64,000 nucleotides of DNA, from positions 23,711-87,710 of the forward strand of contig DATHAO010000047.1 in assembly GCA_035296625.1 (NCBI GenBank), read 5' to 3'. Shown one piece after another: positions 1 to 7,624 of the stretch; positions within the stretch are counted from its first letter, which is position 1, and the number at the start of each line of letters is the position of its first letter. This stretch comes from DATCLS01 sp035296625 (GTDB lineage Bacteria > Actinomycetota > Acidimicrobiia > Acidimicrobiales > VFJN01). The position numbers were made by a program, and so were the translations under genes. The notes under the pieces were generated by a model that worked only from the letters and a program-made list of their open reading frames with translations, was not told where the DNA came from and did no database searches.

Positions 1-58
1 CGCCCGCGACCCCGCCGCCGCGGTCGCGGCCCTGCGCCGACCGCCGGGACGTCCGTAA
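1..58 (+). CDS. 3' end of an upstream gene, probably trpC (partial)
   Basis: Only the last 18 codons are inside the window, read in frame 2 to a TAA at 56-58; the encoded tail is ARDPAAAVAALRRPPGRP. The DPxAAVAAL pattern resembles the C-terminus of actinobacterial indole-3-glycerol-phosphate synthase, and the position directly before trpF-trpB-trpA is where trpC would be expected. The fragment is too short for a firm assignment; it could be another gene. Confidence 0.4.
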   Translation, partial: ARDPAAAVAALRRPPGRP

Positions 59-63
59 CCCTG

Positions 64-93
64 TTCGGGCGGGCGGGCGACGGTCGGTAGCCT
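64..93 (+). promoter_or_regulatory. Probable leaderless promoter of trpF
   Basis: A -10-like TAGCCT lies at 88-93 and the GTG start of trpF follows after exactly six bases, so the transcript would begin at the start codon. A weak -35 candidate TTCGGG is at 65-70, about 17 bp upstream. No Shine-Dalgarno sequence precedes trpF. The same arrangement recurs before many genes in this window. Confidence 0.5.
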
Positions 94-99
94 GCCTGC

Positions 100-810
100 G
101 TGTTCGTCAAGATCTGCGGGGTCACCAACGAGGAGGACGCCTTGCTGGCGGTGGCCATGGGGGCCGACGCCGTCGGCTTCGTGTTCGCCCCGTCGACCCG
201 CCAGATCGCCCCGCAGAAGGCCGCCGACATCGCCAAGCGGCTGCCGTCCGAGATCGTCACGGTGGGGGTCTTCCGCGACGAGACGCGCCAGCGGGTCGTC
301 GACATCGTTCACCAGAGCGGGCTGCGGGCCGCCCAGCTCCACGGCCACGAGCCGCCGGCCACCTCGCGGTGGGTCCGGGCCCGCGTGCCCCTCTTGTTCA
401 AGGCGTTCGCCGCCGGCGACACGCTGCTCGAGCAGGCCGATGACTACGGCGCGGACGCCATCCTCGTCGACTCCCTGCGCCCCGGCTCCGGCGAGGTGTT
501 CGACTGGTCGCTCGCCGAGGGGGCGCCCACCGACCGGAAGGTGATCCTCGCCGGCGGCCTCACCCCCGAGAACGTAGGCGACGCCGTGCGCCACATCCGC
601 CCCTGGGGCGTCGACGTGTCCTCCGGCGTCGAGGCGTTGCCCGGCCGCAAGGACGCCCGCAAGCTGCGCTCGTTCATCTACGCCGCCCGCATCGCCGAGC
701 CTCCGGCCCCGGCCGAGCAGACGCCGGCGAGCGCCGCCGGGCCGGACCGCACCGGCGACCGGCGGCCCGGCGACCGCCCCTTCGACTGGATGGCCGACGA
801 CCCCTCATGA
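100..810 (+). CDS. trpF: Phosphoribosylanthranilate isomerase
   Basis: Converts N-(5-phosphoribosyl)anthranilate to the carboxyphenylamino-ribulose phosphate in tryptophan synthesis; cytosolic TIM barrel. The N-terminal FVKICGVTN carries the catalytic Cys (C6), and the ILVDS strand carries the catalytic Asp (D124); the phosphate-binding LAGGLTPENV loop is present. At 236 residues it is about 30 longer than usual: after SFIYAAR (near residue 195) comes a Pro/Ala/Arg-rich tail of no known role. The GTG start is chosen because it follows a TAGCCT box by six bases and starts the conserved first strand. Its stop overlaps the trpB start by 4 bp (ATGA), so the two are translationally coupled. Confidence 0.96.
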   Translation: MFVKICGVTNEEDALLAVAMGADAVGFVFAPSTRQIAPQKAADIAKRLPSEIVTVGVFRDETRQRVVDIVHQSGLRAAQLHGHEPPATSRWVRARVPLLFKAFAAGDTLLEQADDYGADAILVDSLRPGSGEVFDWSLAEGAPTDRKVILAGGLTPENVGDAVRHIRPWGVDVSSGVEALPGRKDARKLRSFIYAARIAEPPAPAEQTPASAAGPDRTGDRRPGDRPFDWMADDPS

Positions 811-2018
811 CCGACACCACGCACCCCGTCAGCCTCATGGGCGACCCCGGGGACCGGGGCCGCTTCGGCGAGTTCGGCGGGCAGTTCGTGCCCGAGACGC
901 TCGTGCCCGCCTGCCAGCAGCTCGACGCCGCGTTCCGTGACGCGTGGGCCGACCCCGGCTTCCGCCTCGAGCTCGATCGCCTTCTGCGCGACTATGCCGG
1001 ACGGCCCTCGCTGCTCACCGAGTGCGCCAACCTCTCCGCCGAGCTCGGCGTGCGGGTCCTGCTCAAGCGCGAGGACCTGAACCACACCGGCTCGCACAAG
1101 ATCAACAACGTGCTCGGCCAGGCCCTGCTGGCCAAGCGCATGGGCAAGACCCGCCTCGTGGCCGAGACCGGGGCTGGCCAGCACGGGGTGGCCAGCGCCA
1201 CGGCCGCCGCCCTGCTGGGCCTCGAGTGCACGGTCTACATGGGCGAGGTCGACATGGAGCGCCAGGCGCTCAACGTCTTCCGCATGCGCCTGCTCGGCAG
1301 CGAGGTCCGCCCGGCCAGCTCGGGCAGCCGCACGCTGAAGGACGCGGTCAACGAGGCGCTGCGGGACTGGGTCGCCACCGTCGAGACCACGCACTACTGC
1401 CTCGGTTCGGCCATGGGCCCGCACCCGTACCCGTACATGGTCCGCGAGCTGCACCGGGTCATCGGCGACGAGGCGCGGGAACAGTGCCGCAGCCTCACCG
1501 GCGGCGATCCCGACGTGGTCGTGGCCTGCGTGGGCGGCGGCTCGAACGCCATCGGCATCTTCTCGGGCTTCGTCGACCTGCCCGGCGTCGAACTGGTGGG
1601 CGCCGAGCCGGCCGGAGGGGCTGCCGTGGGCCGGGGCATTCCCGGCGTGGTCCACGGCTCGAAGTCCTACCTCCTGCAGGACGAGGAGGGCCAGGTGATC
1701 GAGGCCCGGTCGGTCTCGGCCGGGCTCGACTACCCGGGCGTCGGCCCCGAGCACGCCCACCTGGCCGAGCTGGGCCGGGCCCGGTACGAGCCGGTCGACG
1801 ACGACGAGGTCCTGGCGGCGTTCGAGCTGCTGGCCCGCACCGAGGGCATCATCCCCGCGCTCGAGTCGGCCCACGCTCTCGCCTGGGTGGCGCGGGAGCG
1901 TGGGAGGCTCGCCGGGCGCACCGTGCTGCTCAACCTGTCGGGCCGGGGCGACAAGGACGTCGCCCAGGTGGCCCGGCTGCTCGGTGCCGACCTGTCGGGG
2001 ACGGGGCTGGAGGCGTGA
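807..2018 (+). CDS. trpB: Tryptophan synthase beta chain
   Basis: PLP enzyme that joins indole and L-serine to make tryptophan, as the beta subunit of the alpha2-beta2 complex. The PLP lysine is K98 in HTGSHKINN; the substrate loop ETGAGQHG and the phosphate-binding GGGSNAIG are intact. Length of 403 residues is normal for TrpB1. The start overlaps trpF by ATGA and the stop overlaps the trpA start by GTGA, so trpF-trpB-trpA form one tightly coupled unit. Confidence 0.98.
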   Translation: MTDTTHPVSLMGDPGDRGRFGEFGGQFVPETLVPACQQLDAAFRDAWADPGFRLELDRLLRDYAGRPSLLTECANLSAELGVRVLLKREDLNHTGSHKINNVLGQALLAKRMGKTRLVAETGAGQHGVASATAAALLGLECTVYMGEVDMERQALNVFRMRLLGSEVRPASSGSRTLKDAVNEALRDWVATVETTHYCLGSAMGPHPYPYMVRELHRVIGDEAREQCRSLTGGDPDVVVACVGGGSNAIGIFSGFVDLPGVELVGAEPAGGAAVGRGIPGVVHGSKSYLLQDEEGQVIEARSVSAGLDYPGVGPEHAHLAELGRARYEPVDDDEVLAAFELLARTEGIIPALESAHALAWVARERGRLAGRTVLLNLSGRGDKDVAQVARLLGADLSGTGLEA

Positions 2019-2848
2019 GCCCAGAGCCGAGCACTGGGGCCGCCGCCGGTGGGCTCCTCGACGTGGGCGAGATCGGCAAGCTGGAGGCCACGCTGCGGGC
2101 CCAGCGCGACGAGGGCCACAAGCTGCTCGTCCCGTACGTCACGGGCGGCTTCCCCGGCTGGGAGCGGGCGGTCGAGGCCGTCGCCGCCGCGGGCGCCGAT
2201 GCGATCGAGATCGGCATCCCGTTCTCCGACCCCGTGATGGACGGGCCCACGATCCAGGAGGCCTCCGAGCGGGCGCTGGCCGCCGGGGCGACGCCCCAGG
2301 GCATCGTGTCGGCCGCCGGGCGGCTCGACACGGGCGGCGTGCCCGTCGTGGTCATGACCTACTACAACACCGTGCACCGCAACGGCCACGTGCGGTTCGC
2401 GGCCTCCCTCGCGGCGGCTGGTGTGGCCGGCGCGATCGTGCCCGACCTGCCGCTCGAGGAGGTGGGTGAGTGGGCGGCGGCCGCGGACGCCGCCGGAATC
2501 GAGACGATCCTGCTCGCCGCCCCGACCGCCTCCGACGAGCGCCTGGCCCGGGTGTGCGCCCGCTCGCGCGGCTGGGTCTACGGCGTCGGCCTGCTCGGCG
2601 TGACCGGCGAGCGCGCCGCCCTGGCGCGCAGCGCCCTGGAGATCGCCACCCGGCTCAAGCACACGACCGACAAGCCCGTGCTCGTCGGCGTCGGCGTGTC
2701 CACCGCCGCCCAGGCCGCCGAGGTGGCCGCCGTGGCCGACGGGGTGATCGTGGGCTCGGCCCTCGTCCGCCGCCTGCTCGACGGCGGGGGTGCGGAGGCG
2801 GCCGGTGCCTTCGTGGCCGAGCTGCGCGCCGGCCTCGACCCCGGCTGA
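2015..2848 (+). CDS. trpA: Tryptophan synthase alpha chain
   Basis: Cleaves indole-3-glycerol phosphate to indole and glyceraldehyde 3-phosphate and channels indole to TrpB. Catalytic residues are E65 in ADAIEIGIPFSDP and D76 in PVMDGPTIQ, with the same 11-residue spacing as E49 and D60 of the Salmonella enzyme. The product is 277 residues; about 16 residues precede the usual N-terminus. The GTG at 2015 is chosen because it makes a 4-bp GTGA overlap with trpB. An open frame continues far upstream in the same register but is only an artefact inside trpB. Confidence 0.97.
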   Translation: MSPEPSTGAAAGGLLDVGEIGKLEATLRAQRDEGHKLLVPYVTGGFPGWERAVEAVAAAGADAIEIGIPFSDPVMDGPTIQEASERALAAGATPQGIVSAAGRLDTGGVPVVVMTYYNTVHRNGHVRFAASLAAAGVAGAIVPDLPLEEVGEWAAAADAAGIETILLAAPTASDERLARVCARSRGWVYGVGLLGVTGERAALARSALEIATRLKHTTDKPVLVGVGVSTAAQAAEVAAVADGVIVGSALVRRLLDGGGAEAAGAFVAELRAGLDPG

Positions 2849-2874
2849 GCGGCGGGTCGGGGCGAGGGAGCGCG

Positions 2875-4371
2875 ATGGGCGCCGGCCGAGCCGTCGTCAC
2901 GGGTGTCGCCGCGGGCCTGGGTGTCCTGCTGGCCGTGGTCGCCGTGGCCGCCGGCCGGCCCGACCGGGCCGAGGTCCCCGCGGCGCTGGCGGGCGACGGG
3001 GCGGGCGACGAGGCCGCCGGTGGCGTCGACGACGAGGTGGCGTGGGACCCGCGCGTGGTCGACCTGGTGCGCTTCGTCGAGGACGAGCGCGGCCTCCGGT
3101 TCCGGCACCCCGTGGCCGTCGAGCTGCTCGACACCGATGCCTACCTCGCGGAGCTCGGCGTCGACACCGGCGCCACGACCGACGACGAGCTCGACGACGA
3201 GCCGGAGGAGCCGCCCGAGGCCGCGGCGTCGGTGGCCGACGACGGCCTCGACGTGCTGCGGGCGCTCGGCGTCGTGGCGCCAGCCGACGAGGCGGCGGAG
3301 GCCGCCACCGGCGACGACGGCAGCTTCGGGTTCTACGACTACGACCAGGAGCGCCTGGTGGTGCGCGGGCCCGACCTGTCGCCCACCGCGCAGGGCACGA
3401 TCGTCCACGAGCTCACGCACGTGCTCGACGACCAGCATTTCGACCTGGACTCCCTCTACGCCGACCCGGGCCTCACCGAGGAGCAGTTCGCAGCCCGCGA
3501 GGCCCTCGTCGAGGGCGATGCCGTGCGCGTCGAGGACGCCTGGGTGGGCACGCTCGACAGGACCACGTTCGACGAGTACGTCGAAGGCAGCTTCGGCCCG
3601 GGCTCCCCGACCGCCAGCGGTTCGCTGGGCGAGTTGGGCGTGGCGGCGCTGCTGCAGGAGCGCGTCGGCGTCCCGTACAACCTGGGGGGCACGATGGTCG
3701 ACGTGCTCGTCCTGGCCGGCGGCGACCCCGCCCTCGACGCCGCGTTCCGGGCCCCGCCCGACACCACCGAGGGTCTGCTCGACCCGCGGGCGCTCGTCGG
3801 CGGCGAGCAGGCCGCGCCCGTCGAGGCCCCCGTCCCGGCCGGGACGGTGGAGCAGACGACGACGCTCGGGGCCGTGGACCTGTTCCTGGTCCTCACTGCC
3901 GGCATCGACGCACACACAGCGCTCGCGGCCACCGACGGCTGGGGCGGCGACGTGGCCGTAACCTACGCGGGTGAGGGCGGCGTGACGTGCGTGGACCTGG
4001 CGGTCGTGGGCGACACCGCCGCCGACACCGACGAGATCGCCGCGGCCCTGGCCGACTGGGGCGACGCCGGGGCTGCCGAGGCCACGGCCGAGCGGCGCGA
4101 CGACGGCGCCGCGGTGCTGCACGCCTGCCCGCCGGCGGGCGGCCCCGTCGAGCCGCTGGTCGACCCGGGCGACGCCGTCTACCTGCCCATCGACCGGTCG
4201 TACCACCTGACCGAGGCCATGGCCGTGGGCGGCCTCGGGGCGGACGAGGCGTTCGCCTACGCCGACTGCGTGGTCCGTGAGCTCACGCTTCACCAGATCA
4301 TCGCCAGCTACGACGACGAGGTGCCGGCGGCGACCCAGGCCACGATCGACGACGCGGTCGCCGGCTGCTGA
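2875..4371 (+). CDS. Secreted or membrane-anchored protein with HELTH zinc-metalloprotease motif
   Basis: 498-residue protein of unknown function. Residues about 8-27 form a hydrophobic segment (signal peptide or anchor) followed by an Ala/Asp/Glu-rich linker. H178-E179-L-T-H182 (IVHELTHVLDDQHFD) is an HExxH zinc motif of a gluzincin-like metallopeptidase; the downstream EGDAVRVED could provide the third ligand. The chain is strongly acidic, which fits export. The ATG is preceded by GAGGGAG at 2864-2870. It lies 26 bp after trpA and may be read from the trp transcript, though no functional link is evident. Substrate cannot be guessed; similar actinobacterial proteins are only called hypothetical. 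Confidence 0.8.
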   Translation: MGAGRAVVTGVAAGLGVLLAVVAVAAGRPDRAEVPAALAGDGAGDEAAGGVDDEVAWDPRVVDLVRFVEDERGLRFRHPVAVELLDTDAYLAELGVDTGATTDDELDDEPEEPPEAAASVADDGLDVLRALGVVAPADEAAEAATGDDGSFGFYDYDQERLVVRGPDLSPTAQGTIVHELTHVLDDQHFDLDSLYADPGLTEEQFAAREALVEGDAVRVEDAWVGTLDRTTFDEYVEGSFGPGSPTASGSLGELGVAALLQERVGVPYNLGGTMVDVLVLAGGDPALDAAFRAPPDTTEGLLDPRALVGGEQAAPVEAPVPAGTVEQTTTLGAVDLFLVLTAGIDAHTALAATDGWGGDVAVTYAGEGGVTCVDLAVVGDTAADTDEIAAALADWGDAGAAEATAERRDDGAAVLHACPPAGGPVEPLVDPGDAVYLPIDRSYHLTEAMAVGGLGADEAFAYADCVVRELTLHQIIASYDDEVPAATQATIDDAVAGC

Positions 4372-4493
4372 CGGCCTCGACGGGCCGGCCGCGGTCGCGC
4401 CGATGTCTAACCGGCGCTCGCTGAGGCCGGCGGCGGGCCGCCGTCGGCCGGACGCTGACGGCCTCGACGGACCGGCCGTGGTCGGCGCCGATG
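4367..4493. repeat. Imperfect 39-bp direct repeat between convergent genes
   Basis: Two copies, 4367-4405 and 4454-4493, share ctgacggcctcgacgg and then ccggccg-ggtcg-cgccgatg with two mismatches and one single-base indel. The first copy covers the stop codon of the HELTH protein gene; the second lies just before the stop of the SRPBCC gene on the other strand. The 48 bp between the copies have no other feature. Confidence 0.75.
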
Positions 4494-4510
4494 CCCGGCA
4501 TGCGCTCGGC

Positions 4511-4990
4511 TCACGCGATGCGGCCCAGGTGGTCGGCCAACCAAGCAAGCAGGTACGGCTCCCCGACGCGGGTGTGGGCAACCTCCTCGGCCGCCGTGTC
4601 GGGCGGCAGGTTGCGGAAGCCGCGGTGCTCGAGCGTGACCCGCGTGCCGCCGGGCACGGGGTCGAAGCGCACCTCGATCTCCGTGACCGGGTCGGGGATG
4701 CGCCGGCTGGTGTAGGTCATGACCAGGCGGCGGCCCGCCTCCCACGCCGTGATCGTGCCCATCGTGAAGCCCTCGCCGGTGGCGGCGTCCCAGACCTCGA
4801 TCCAGCGCCCGCCCACGCCCGGCTCGATGCGGATGCCCACGGCCCGATCGGGGTCGTTCCACGAGTAGGGCGTGTCCTTGTACCAGGCGCCCATGTCGGC
4901 GGTGAAGACCCGGAACGCGGTGGCCGGGTCGACCGCCACCTCGACGGCGGTCGAGACGGCGTCCGGCGCGGTGTGGTGCCCGGTGCTCAC
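4511..4990 (-). CDS. SRPBCC (AHSA1-type) domain protein
   Basis: 159-residue START/Bet v1-fold protein of the AHSA1 type, which forms a hydrophobic pocket for small ligands. Recognised by the pattern EVAVDPATAFRVFTADMGAWY at the N-terminus, GGRWIEVWD in the middle strands and RVTLEHRGFRNLP near the end. The GTG start overlaps the stop of the upstream arsR-type gene by 4 bp (GTGA), so both are co-translated. ArsR plus SRPBCC is a common bacterial pair in which the regulator controls the binding protein; the ligand is unknown. Confidence 0.88.
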   Translation of the reverse strand: MSTGHHTAPDAVSTAVEVAVDPATAFRVFTADMGAWYKDTPYSWNDPDRAVGIRIEPGVGGRWIEVWDAATGEGFTMGTITAWEAGRRLVMTYTSRRIPDPVTEIEVRFDPVPGGTRVTLEHRGFRNLPPDTAAEEVAHTRVGEPYLLAWLADHLGRIA

Positions 4991-5403
4991 GCCGGCGCCG
5001 CCGGCTCGTCCGGCCCACCGGCGGCCGCCTGGCTCGGCCGGGCTGGCTCGGCCGGCTCACCGGCGGCCGCCTGGCTCTCCACAGCGTGCGCGTCGACATG
5101 GGCCTTGAACGCCCCGAGCTGCTCGTTCCAGAACGCCTGGACCTGGTCGAGCCAGGCCTGCAGGGCCGTGAAGGGCTCACGCCGCAGTCGATAGACCCGC
5201 AGCCGGGCGTCGTCGCCGTCGGTCTCCGCCTCGACGAGCCCGCTGGCGCGCAGCACCCGCAGGTGGCGGCTCATCGCGGGGGCGCTCATGGCGACCGAGG
5301 CGGCCAACTCGCCGGCCGGCCGGGGCGACTGGCGCAGCAGGTCGACCACCTTGCGGCGGGTGGGGTCGGCCAGCGCCGTGAGCGTGGCGTCGAGATCGGT
5401 CAC
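4987..5403 (-). CDS. ArsR/SmtB-family transcriptional regulator
   Basis: 138-residue winged-helix repressor. ALADPTRRKVVDLL and the recognition helix region SAPAMSRHLRVLRASGLV (about residues 43-60) are typical; no metal-binding ELCVCD motif is present, so it is a non-metal ArsR of the kind paired with SRPBCC proteins. The C-terminal 30 residues are an Ala/Pro/Glu-rich tail with an internal duplication (SQAAAGEPAEPA, SQAAAGGPDEPA). Promoter: TTGCTT (5441-5436), 18 bp, CATTAT (5417-5412), then eight bases to the GTG. The -35 lies in the left arm of the palindrome at 5434-5460, which suggests autorepression. Confidence 0.92.
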   Translation of the reverse strand: MTDLDATLTALADPTRRKVVDLLRQSPRPAGELAASVAMSAPAMSRHLRVLRASGLVEAETDGDDARLRVYRLRREPFTALQAWLDQVQAFWNEQLGAFKAHVDAHAVESQAAAGEPAEPARPSQAAAGGPDEPAAPA

Positions 5404-5433
5404 CGCCCGCGATAATGGGCGAAACAGTCACCC

Positions 5434-5460
5434 TAAAGCAAATAATTCACACTTGCGTTA
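5434..5460. promoter_or_regulatory. Candidate ArsR operator shared by divergent promoters
   Basis: Inverted repeat TAAAGCAA (5434-5441), 11-bp spacer, TTGCGTTA (5453-5460); arms match at 7 of 8 positions. It lies in one of the few AT-rich spots of the window. The left arm contains the -35 of the arsR-type gene and the right arm (TTGCGT, 5453-5458) is placed 18 bp from a CACAGT that sits six bases before the cupin ATG, so one bound dimer could close both promoters. Confidence 0.6.
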
Positions 5461-5488
5461 AAGGATGGGCCCGCGCCACAGTGGCGGC

Positions 5489-5902
5489 ATGACCTCTCCC
5501 GCCTTCGACTTGTCCGACACGTACGTCTCGGTGCACACCACCGGCGAGGCCCGCGCCGTTCCCGTCGACGACGGCTTCTGGCCCGAGGTGATGGCCGGGA
5601 AGCGCCCCGAGCTCGCGAGCGGATGGCTCCTCGCGGGGTTCGAGTACGCCGGCGACTGGGGCACGTGGGAGCGGCACCCGGCCGGCGACGAGATCGTCAC
5701 GCTGCTGTCGGGCGCCGTCGACATCGTGCTCGACGAGGGCGGCGCCGAGCGGACCGTGAGCCTGACCGCGGGCCAGACATGCATCGTGCCCCAGGGCACG
5801 TGGCACCGCGCCGTCGTGCACGAGCCGGCCCGGGCTGTGCACCTCACGCCGGGCGAGGGCACCGTCCACCGGCCCTACGAGCCGTCGGCGTCGTCCTTCT
5901 GA
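5489..5902 (+). CDS. Cupin-domain protein
   Basis: 137-residue single-domain cupin. The motif pair is visible as GDEIVTLLSGAVDIVLDEGG and, later, GQTCIVPQGTWHRAVVHE; only some of the usual metal-binding His/Glu residues are kept (E in the first block, H in the second), so metal binding is uncertain. The ATG at 5489 is preferred to one at 5465 because the domain starts there and a CACAGT box lies six bases upstream. It is divergent from the arsR-SRPBCC pair and shares its palindrome, so it is probably a third member of that regulon. Its last 28 bp overlap the end of the hydrolase gene on the other strand. Confidence 0.85.
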   Translation: MTSPAFDLSDTYVSVHTTGEARAVPVDDGFWPEVMAGKRPELASGWLLAGFEYAGDWGTWERHPAGDEIVTLLSGAVDIVLDEGGAERTVSLTAGQTCIVPQGTWHRAVVHEPARAVHLTPGEGTVHRPYEPSASSF

Positions 5903-6687
5903 GCGGCCTCGTCGACCGTTGCCCCGAGCTCGTCGGCGAGGACCTCGCCGGCGAGGTGCTCGTCGCGCCGGTGCTCGTCGCGGGTGTCTTCATCGCCGAC
6001 GGCCACGTCGCCGGGGTCCACGTCGGGGTCGACGTCGACGGTCGACAGGCGCGCCCGCAGGAACTCGATCGTCCGGTTCCACGCCAGCTCGGCGGCCGGC
6101 GGGTCGTGGGCCGGGCGGTCCGCCTCGAAGAACCAATGCGAGGTGCCCGGGTAGCGGTGGAACGTGACGTCCTTGTCGAGCAGCTTGAGGTCGGCCTCCA
6201 GCAGGACGAGCTCGTCCTCGTCGACGAGCTCGTCGTGCTCGGCGAAGTGACCGAGGAACGGCGAGGTGGCCGCGGCCATGTCGACGCTCTGCGAGCCGTA
6301 GAACACGACCGTGGCGCCCACCACGTCCGGGATGCGGGTGGCCATGAGCAGCGCCCACGACGCCCCCATCGAGAAGCCGAGCAGGCCCACGGGCGCCTCG
6401 GGCGTGGCTGGCATCCCCCGCAGCGTTAGCAGGCTGGAGCGTACGAGGTCGAGCGTCACGTCCATGTCGGCCTCGCCGAGCATGGCCCGGGCCTCGTCGG
6501 GGTCGTCGGCGGTGCGCCCGGCGAAGAGGTCCGGGGCGAGCGCCACGAAGCCGGCGGCGGAGAGCCGGTCGCACACGTCCTTGAAGAACGGGGTCAGGCC
6601 CCACCACGAGTGCAGGACGAGCACACCCGGCCCGTCACCTCCGTCGGGCAGGGAGAGGTAGCCGGAACCGGCGGATCGGCGGGGCAT
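5875..6687 (-). CDS. Dienelactone hydrolase family alpha/beta hydrolase
   Basis: 270-residue hydrolase. Likely triad: S106 in GLLGFSMGAS, D152 in FAEHDELV, H184 in YPGTSHWF. Classical dienelactone hydrolase has Cys as nucleophile; here it is Ser, so esterase or similar activity is more likely than dienelactone cleavage. After about residue 205 there is an acidic tail (repeated DVDPDVDPGDV and DEHRRDEHL units) with no domain. The ATG at 6687 follows TACCGT by seven bases (leaderless). It faces the cupin gene and overlaps it by 28 bp, an unusual convergent overlap that lies within the acidic tail. Confidence 0.88.
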   Translation of the reverse strand: MPRRSAGSGYLSLPDGGDGPGVLVLHSWWGLTPFFKDVCDRLSAAGFVALAPDLFAGRTADDPDEARAMLGEADMDVTLDLVRSSLLTLRGMPATPEAPVGLLGFSMGASWALLMATRIPDVVGATVVFYGSQSVDMAAATSPFLGHFAEHDELVDEDELVLLEADLKLLDKDVTFHRYPGTSHWFFEADRPAHDPPAAELAWNRTIEFLRARLSTVDVDPDVDPGDVAVGDEDTRDEHRRDEHLAGEVLADELGATVDEAAQKDDADGS

Positions 6688-6694
6688 GCGCGGC

Positions 6695-6713
6695 ACGGTA
6701 CCGCCGGTACGCT
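6695..6713. promoter_or_regulatory. Back-to-back leaderless -10 boxes
   Basis: On the minus strand TACCGT (6700-6695) sits seven bases before the hydrolase ATG; on the plus strand TACGCT (6708-6713) sits eight bases before the GTG of the CxxC protein. The two -10 boxes are only 7 bp apart, so their promoters must overlap and the two transcripts would leave in opposite directions with almost no untranslated leader. Confidence 0.5.
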
Positions 6714-6721
6714 CGCAGACC

Positions 6722-7060
6722 GTGGCCACCGGTGAGAAGGACGACGTCTGCCTGCTGTGCGCCGCCGAGCGCATCACGCCCTGGTACCACGAGGACGACG
6801 TCTGCTGGATCGCGGACTGCACGATCTGCGACACGCCCATGGTCGTGTGGCGCTGGCACGGCGTCGACCCCTCCGGCGACGAGCTGGCCCACATGATGTC
6901 GCGCCTGGCGGCGGTGGCCGATGGCGTCTTCGACGGCCACTACTACGACGACCACATGCGCAACATCCCCGACCACTTCCACGTGCACGCCCGCCCCGAG
7001 GGCGGCTTCTTCGGGCACGGCTTCCGCCGCGACGAGCGCGCAGGGCGGCCCACGCGGTGA
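6722..7060 (+). CDS. Small CxxC / HxHxH protein, HIT-like, function unknown
   Basis: 112 residues. C10-x-x-C13 and C33-x-x-C36 can form a zinc knuckle, with C28 nearby. Near the C-terminus, DHFHVHARPEGG (H85, H87, H89) matches the histidine triad of HIT nucleotide hydrolases, but the rest of the chain is shorter than a HIT domain, so it may be a compact HIT relative or a metal-binding protein of another kind. The GTG at 6722 is preferred over ATG 6686 because it follows a TACGCT box by eight bases and because 6686 lies inside the start codon of the divergent hydrolase. It overlaps the hemoglobin gene by GTGA, so the two are co-expressed. Confidence 0.75.
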   Translation: MATGEKDDVCLLCAAERITPWYHEDDVCWIADCTICDTPMVVWRWHGVDPSGDELAHMMSRLAAVADGVFDGHYYDDHMRNIPDHFHVHARPEGGFFGHGFRRDERAGRPTR

Positions 7061-7461
7061 GCGCCGGACCGGGCGACGAGATCAGCGTCTACGACGCCGT
7101 CGGTGGTCAGGCGTTCTTCGACGACCTCGTGGGCCGCTTCTACCGGGGCGTGGCCGCCGACCCCCGGCTGAGGCCGCTGTACCCCAGCGCCGACCTGGCG
7201 CCGGCCGAACGGCGCCTGGCCCTGTTCCTCGGGCAGTACTGGGGCGGGCCCACGACCTACTCCGATGAGCGCGGGCATCCCCGGTTGCGCATGCGCCACG
7301 TGCCCTTCGTGGTCGGCGAGCCCGAGCGCGACGCATGGCTCGAGCACATGGGCGCGGCGCTCGACGGCCTGGTGGCCGAGGGCCGCGTACCCCCGCCGGT
7401 CGAGGAGCGCATGCGGCAGTACTTCGCCATGGCAGCTGACGCCATGGTCAACGCCCGCTAG
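7057..7461 (+). CDS. glbO: Group II truncated hemoglobin
   Basis: 134-residue 2-over-2 globin of the TrHbO type, which binds heme and handles O2, NO or peroxide in the cytosol or at the membrane. Family marks are VYDAVGGQAFFDDLVGRFY at the N-terminus, FLGQYWGGP with the key Tyr/Trp cluster, and the proximal His H81 in LRMRHVPF. The GTG start overlaps the stop of the preceding CxxC gene (GTGA). Co-translation with a metal-binding partner is the only local hint of its role. Confidence 0.95.
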   Translation: MSAGPGDEISVYDAVGGQAFFDDLVGRFYRGVAADPRLRPLYPSADLAPAERRLALFLGQYWGGPTTYSDERGHPRLRMRHVPFVVGEPERDAWLEHMGAALDGLVAEGRVPPPVEERMRQYFAMAADAMVNAR

Positions 7462-7547
7462 GAAGCCCGCCGGGAACGTTCCTGGCGGCGCGGGTACCTC
7501 ACCGGCGATCGACCGAGTCGATGCCCGTTCGGGCAGATCTCGGGAAT

Positions 7548-7565
7548 CTCAGAGGAACGTCTGAG
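7548..7565. promoter_or_regulatory. Perfect 6-bp inverted repeat upstream of the broken dioxygenase
   Basis: CTCAGA, six bases GGAACG, TCTGAG. It lies 59 bp before the ATG of the pseudogene, in a gene-free stretch of 163 bp (7462-7624) with no other feature. It could be a regulator site for the once-functional gene or chance. Confidence 0.3.
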
Positions 7566-7624
7566 GCGGCTCCTGGCCTCGGTCACCACGATCGGCCTCC
7601 ACCACGACATCGAGGAGGAGCGAC

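Noticed and set aside
7462..7624. Separate gene between glbO and the broken dioxygenase
   Set aside because: No frame with coding-like third positions; only an inverted repeat and a ribosome site are seen.
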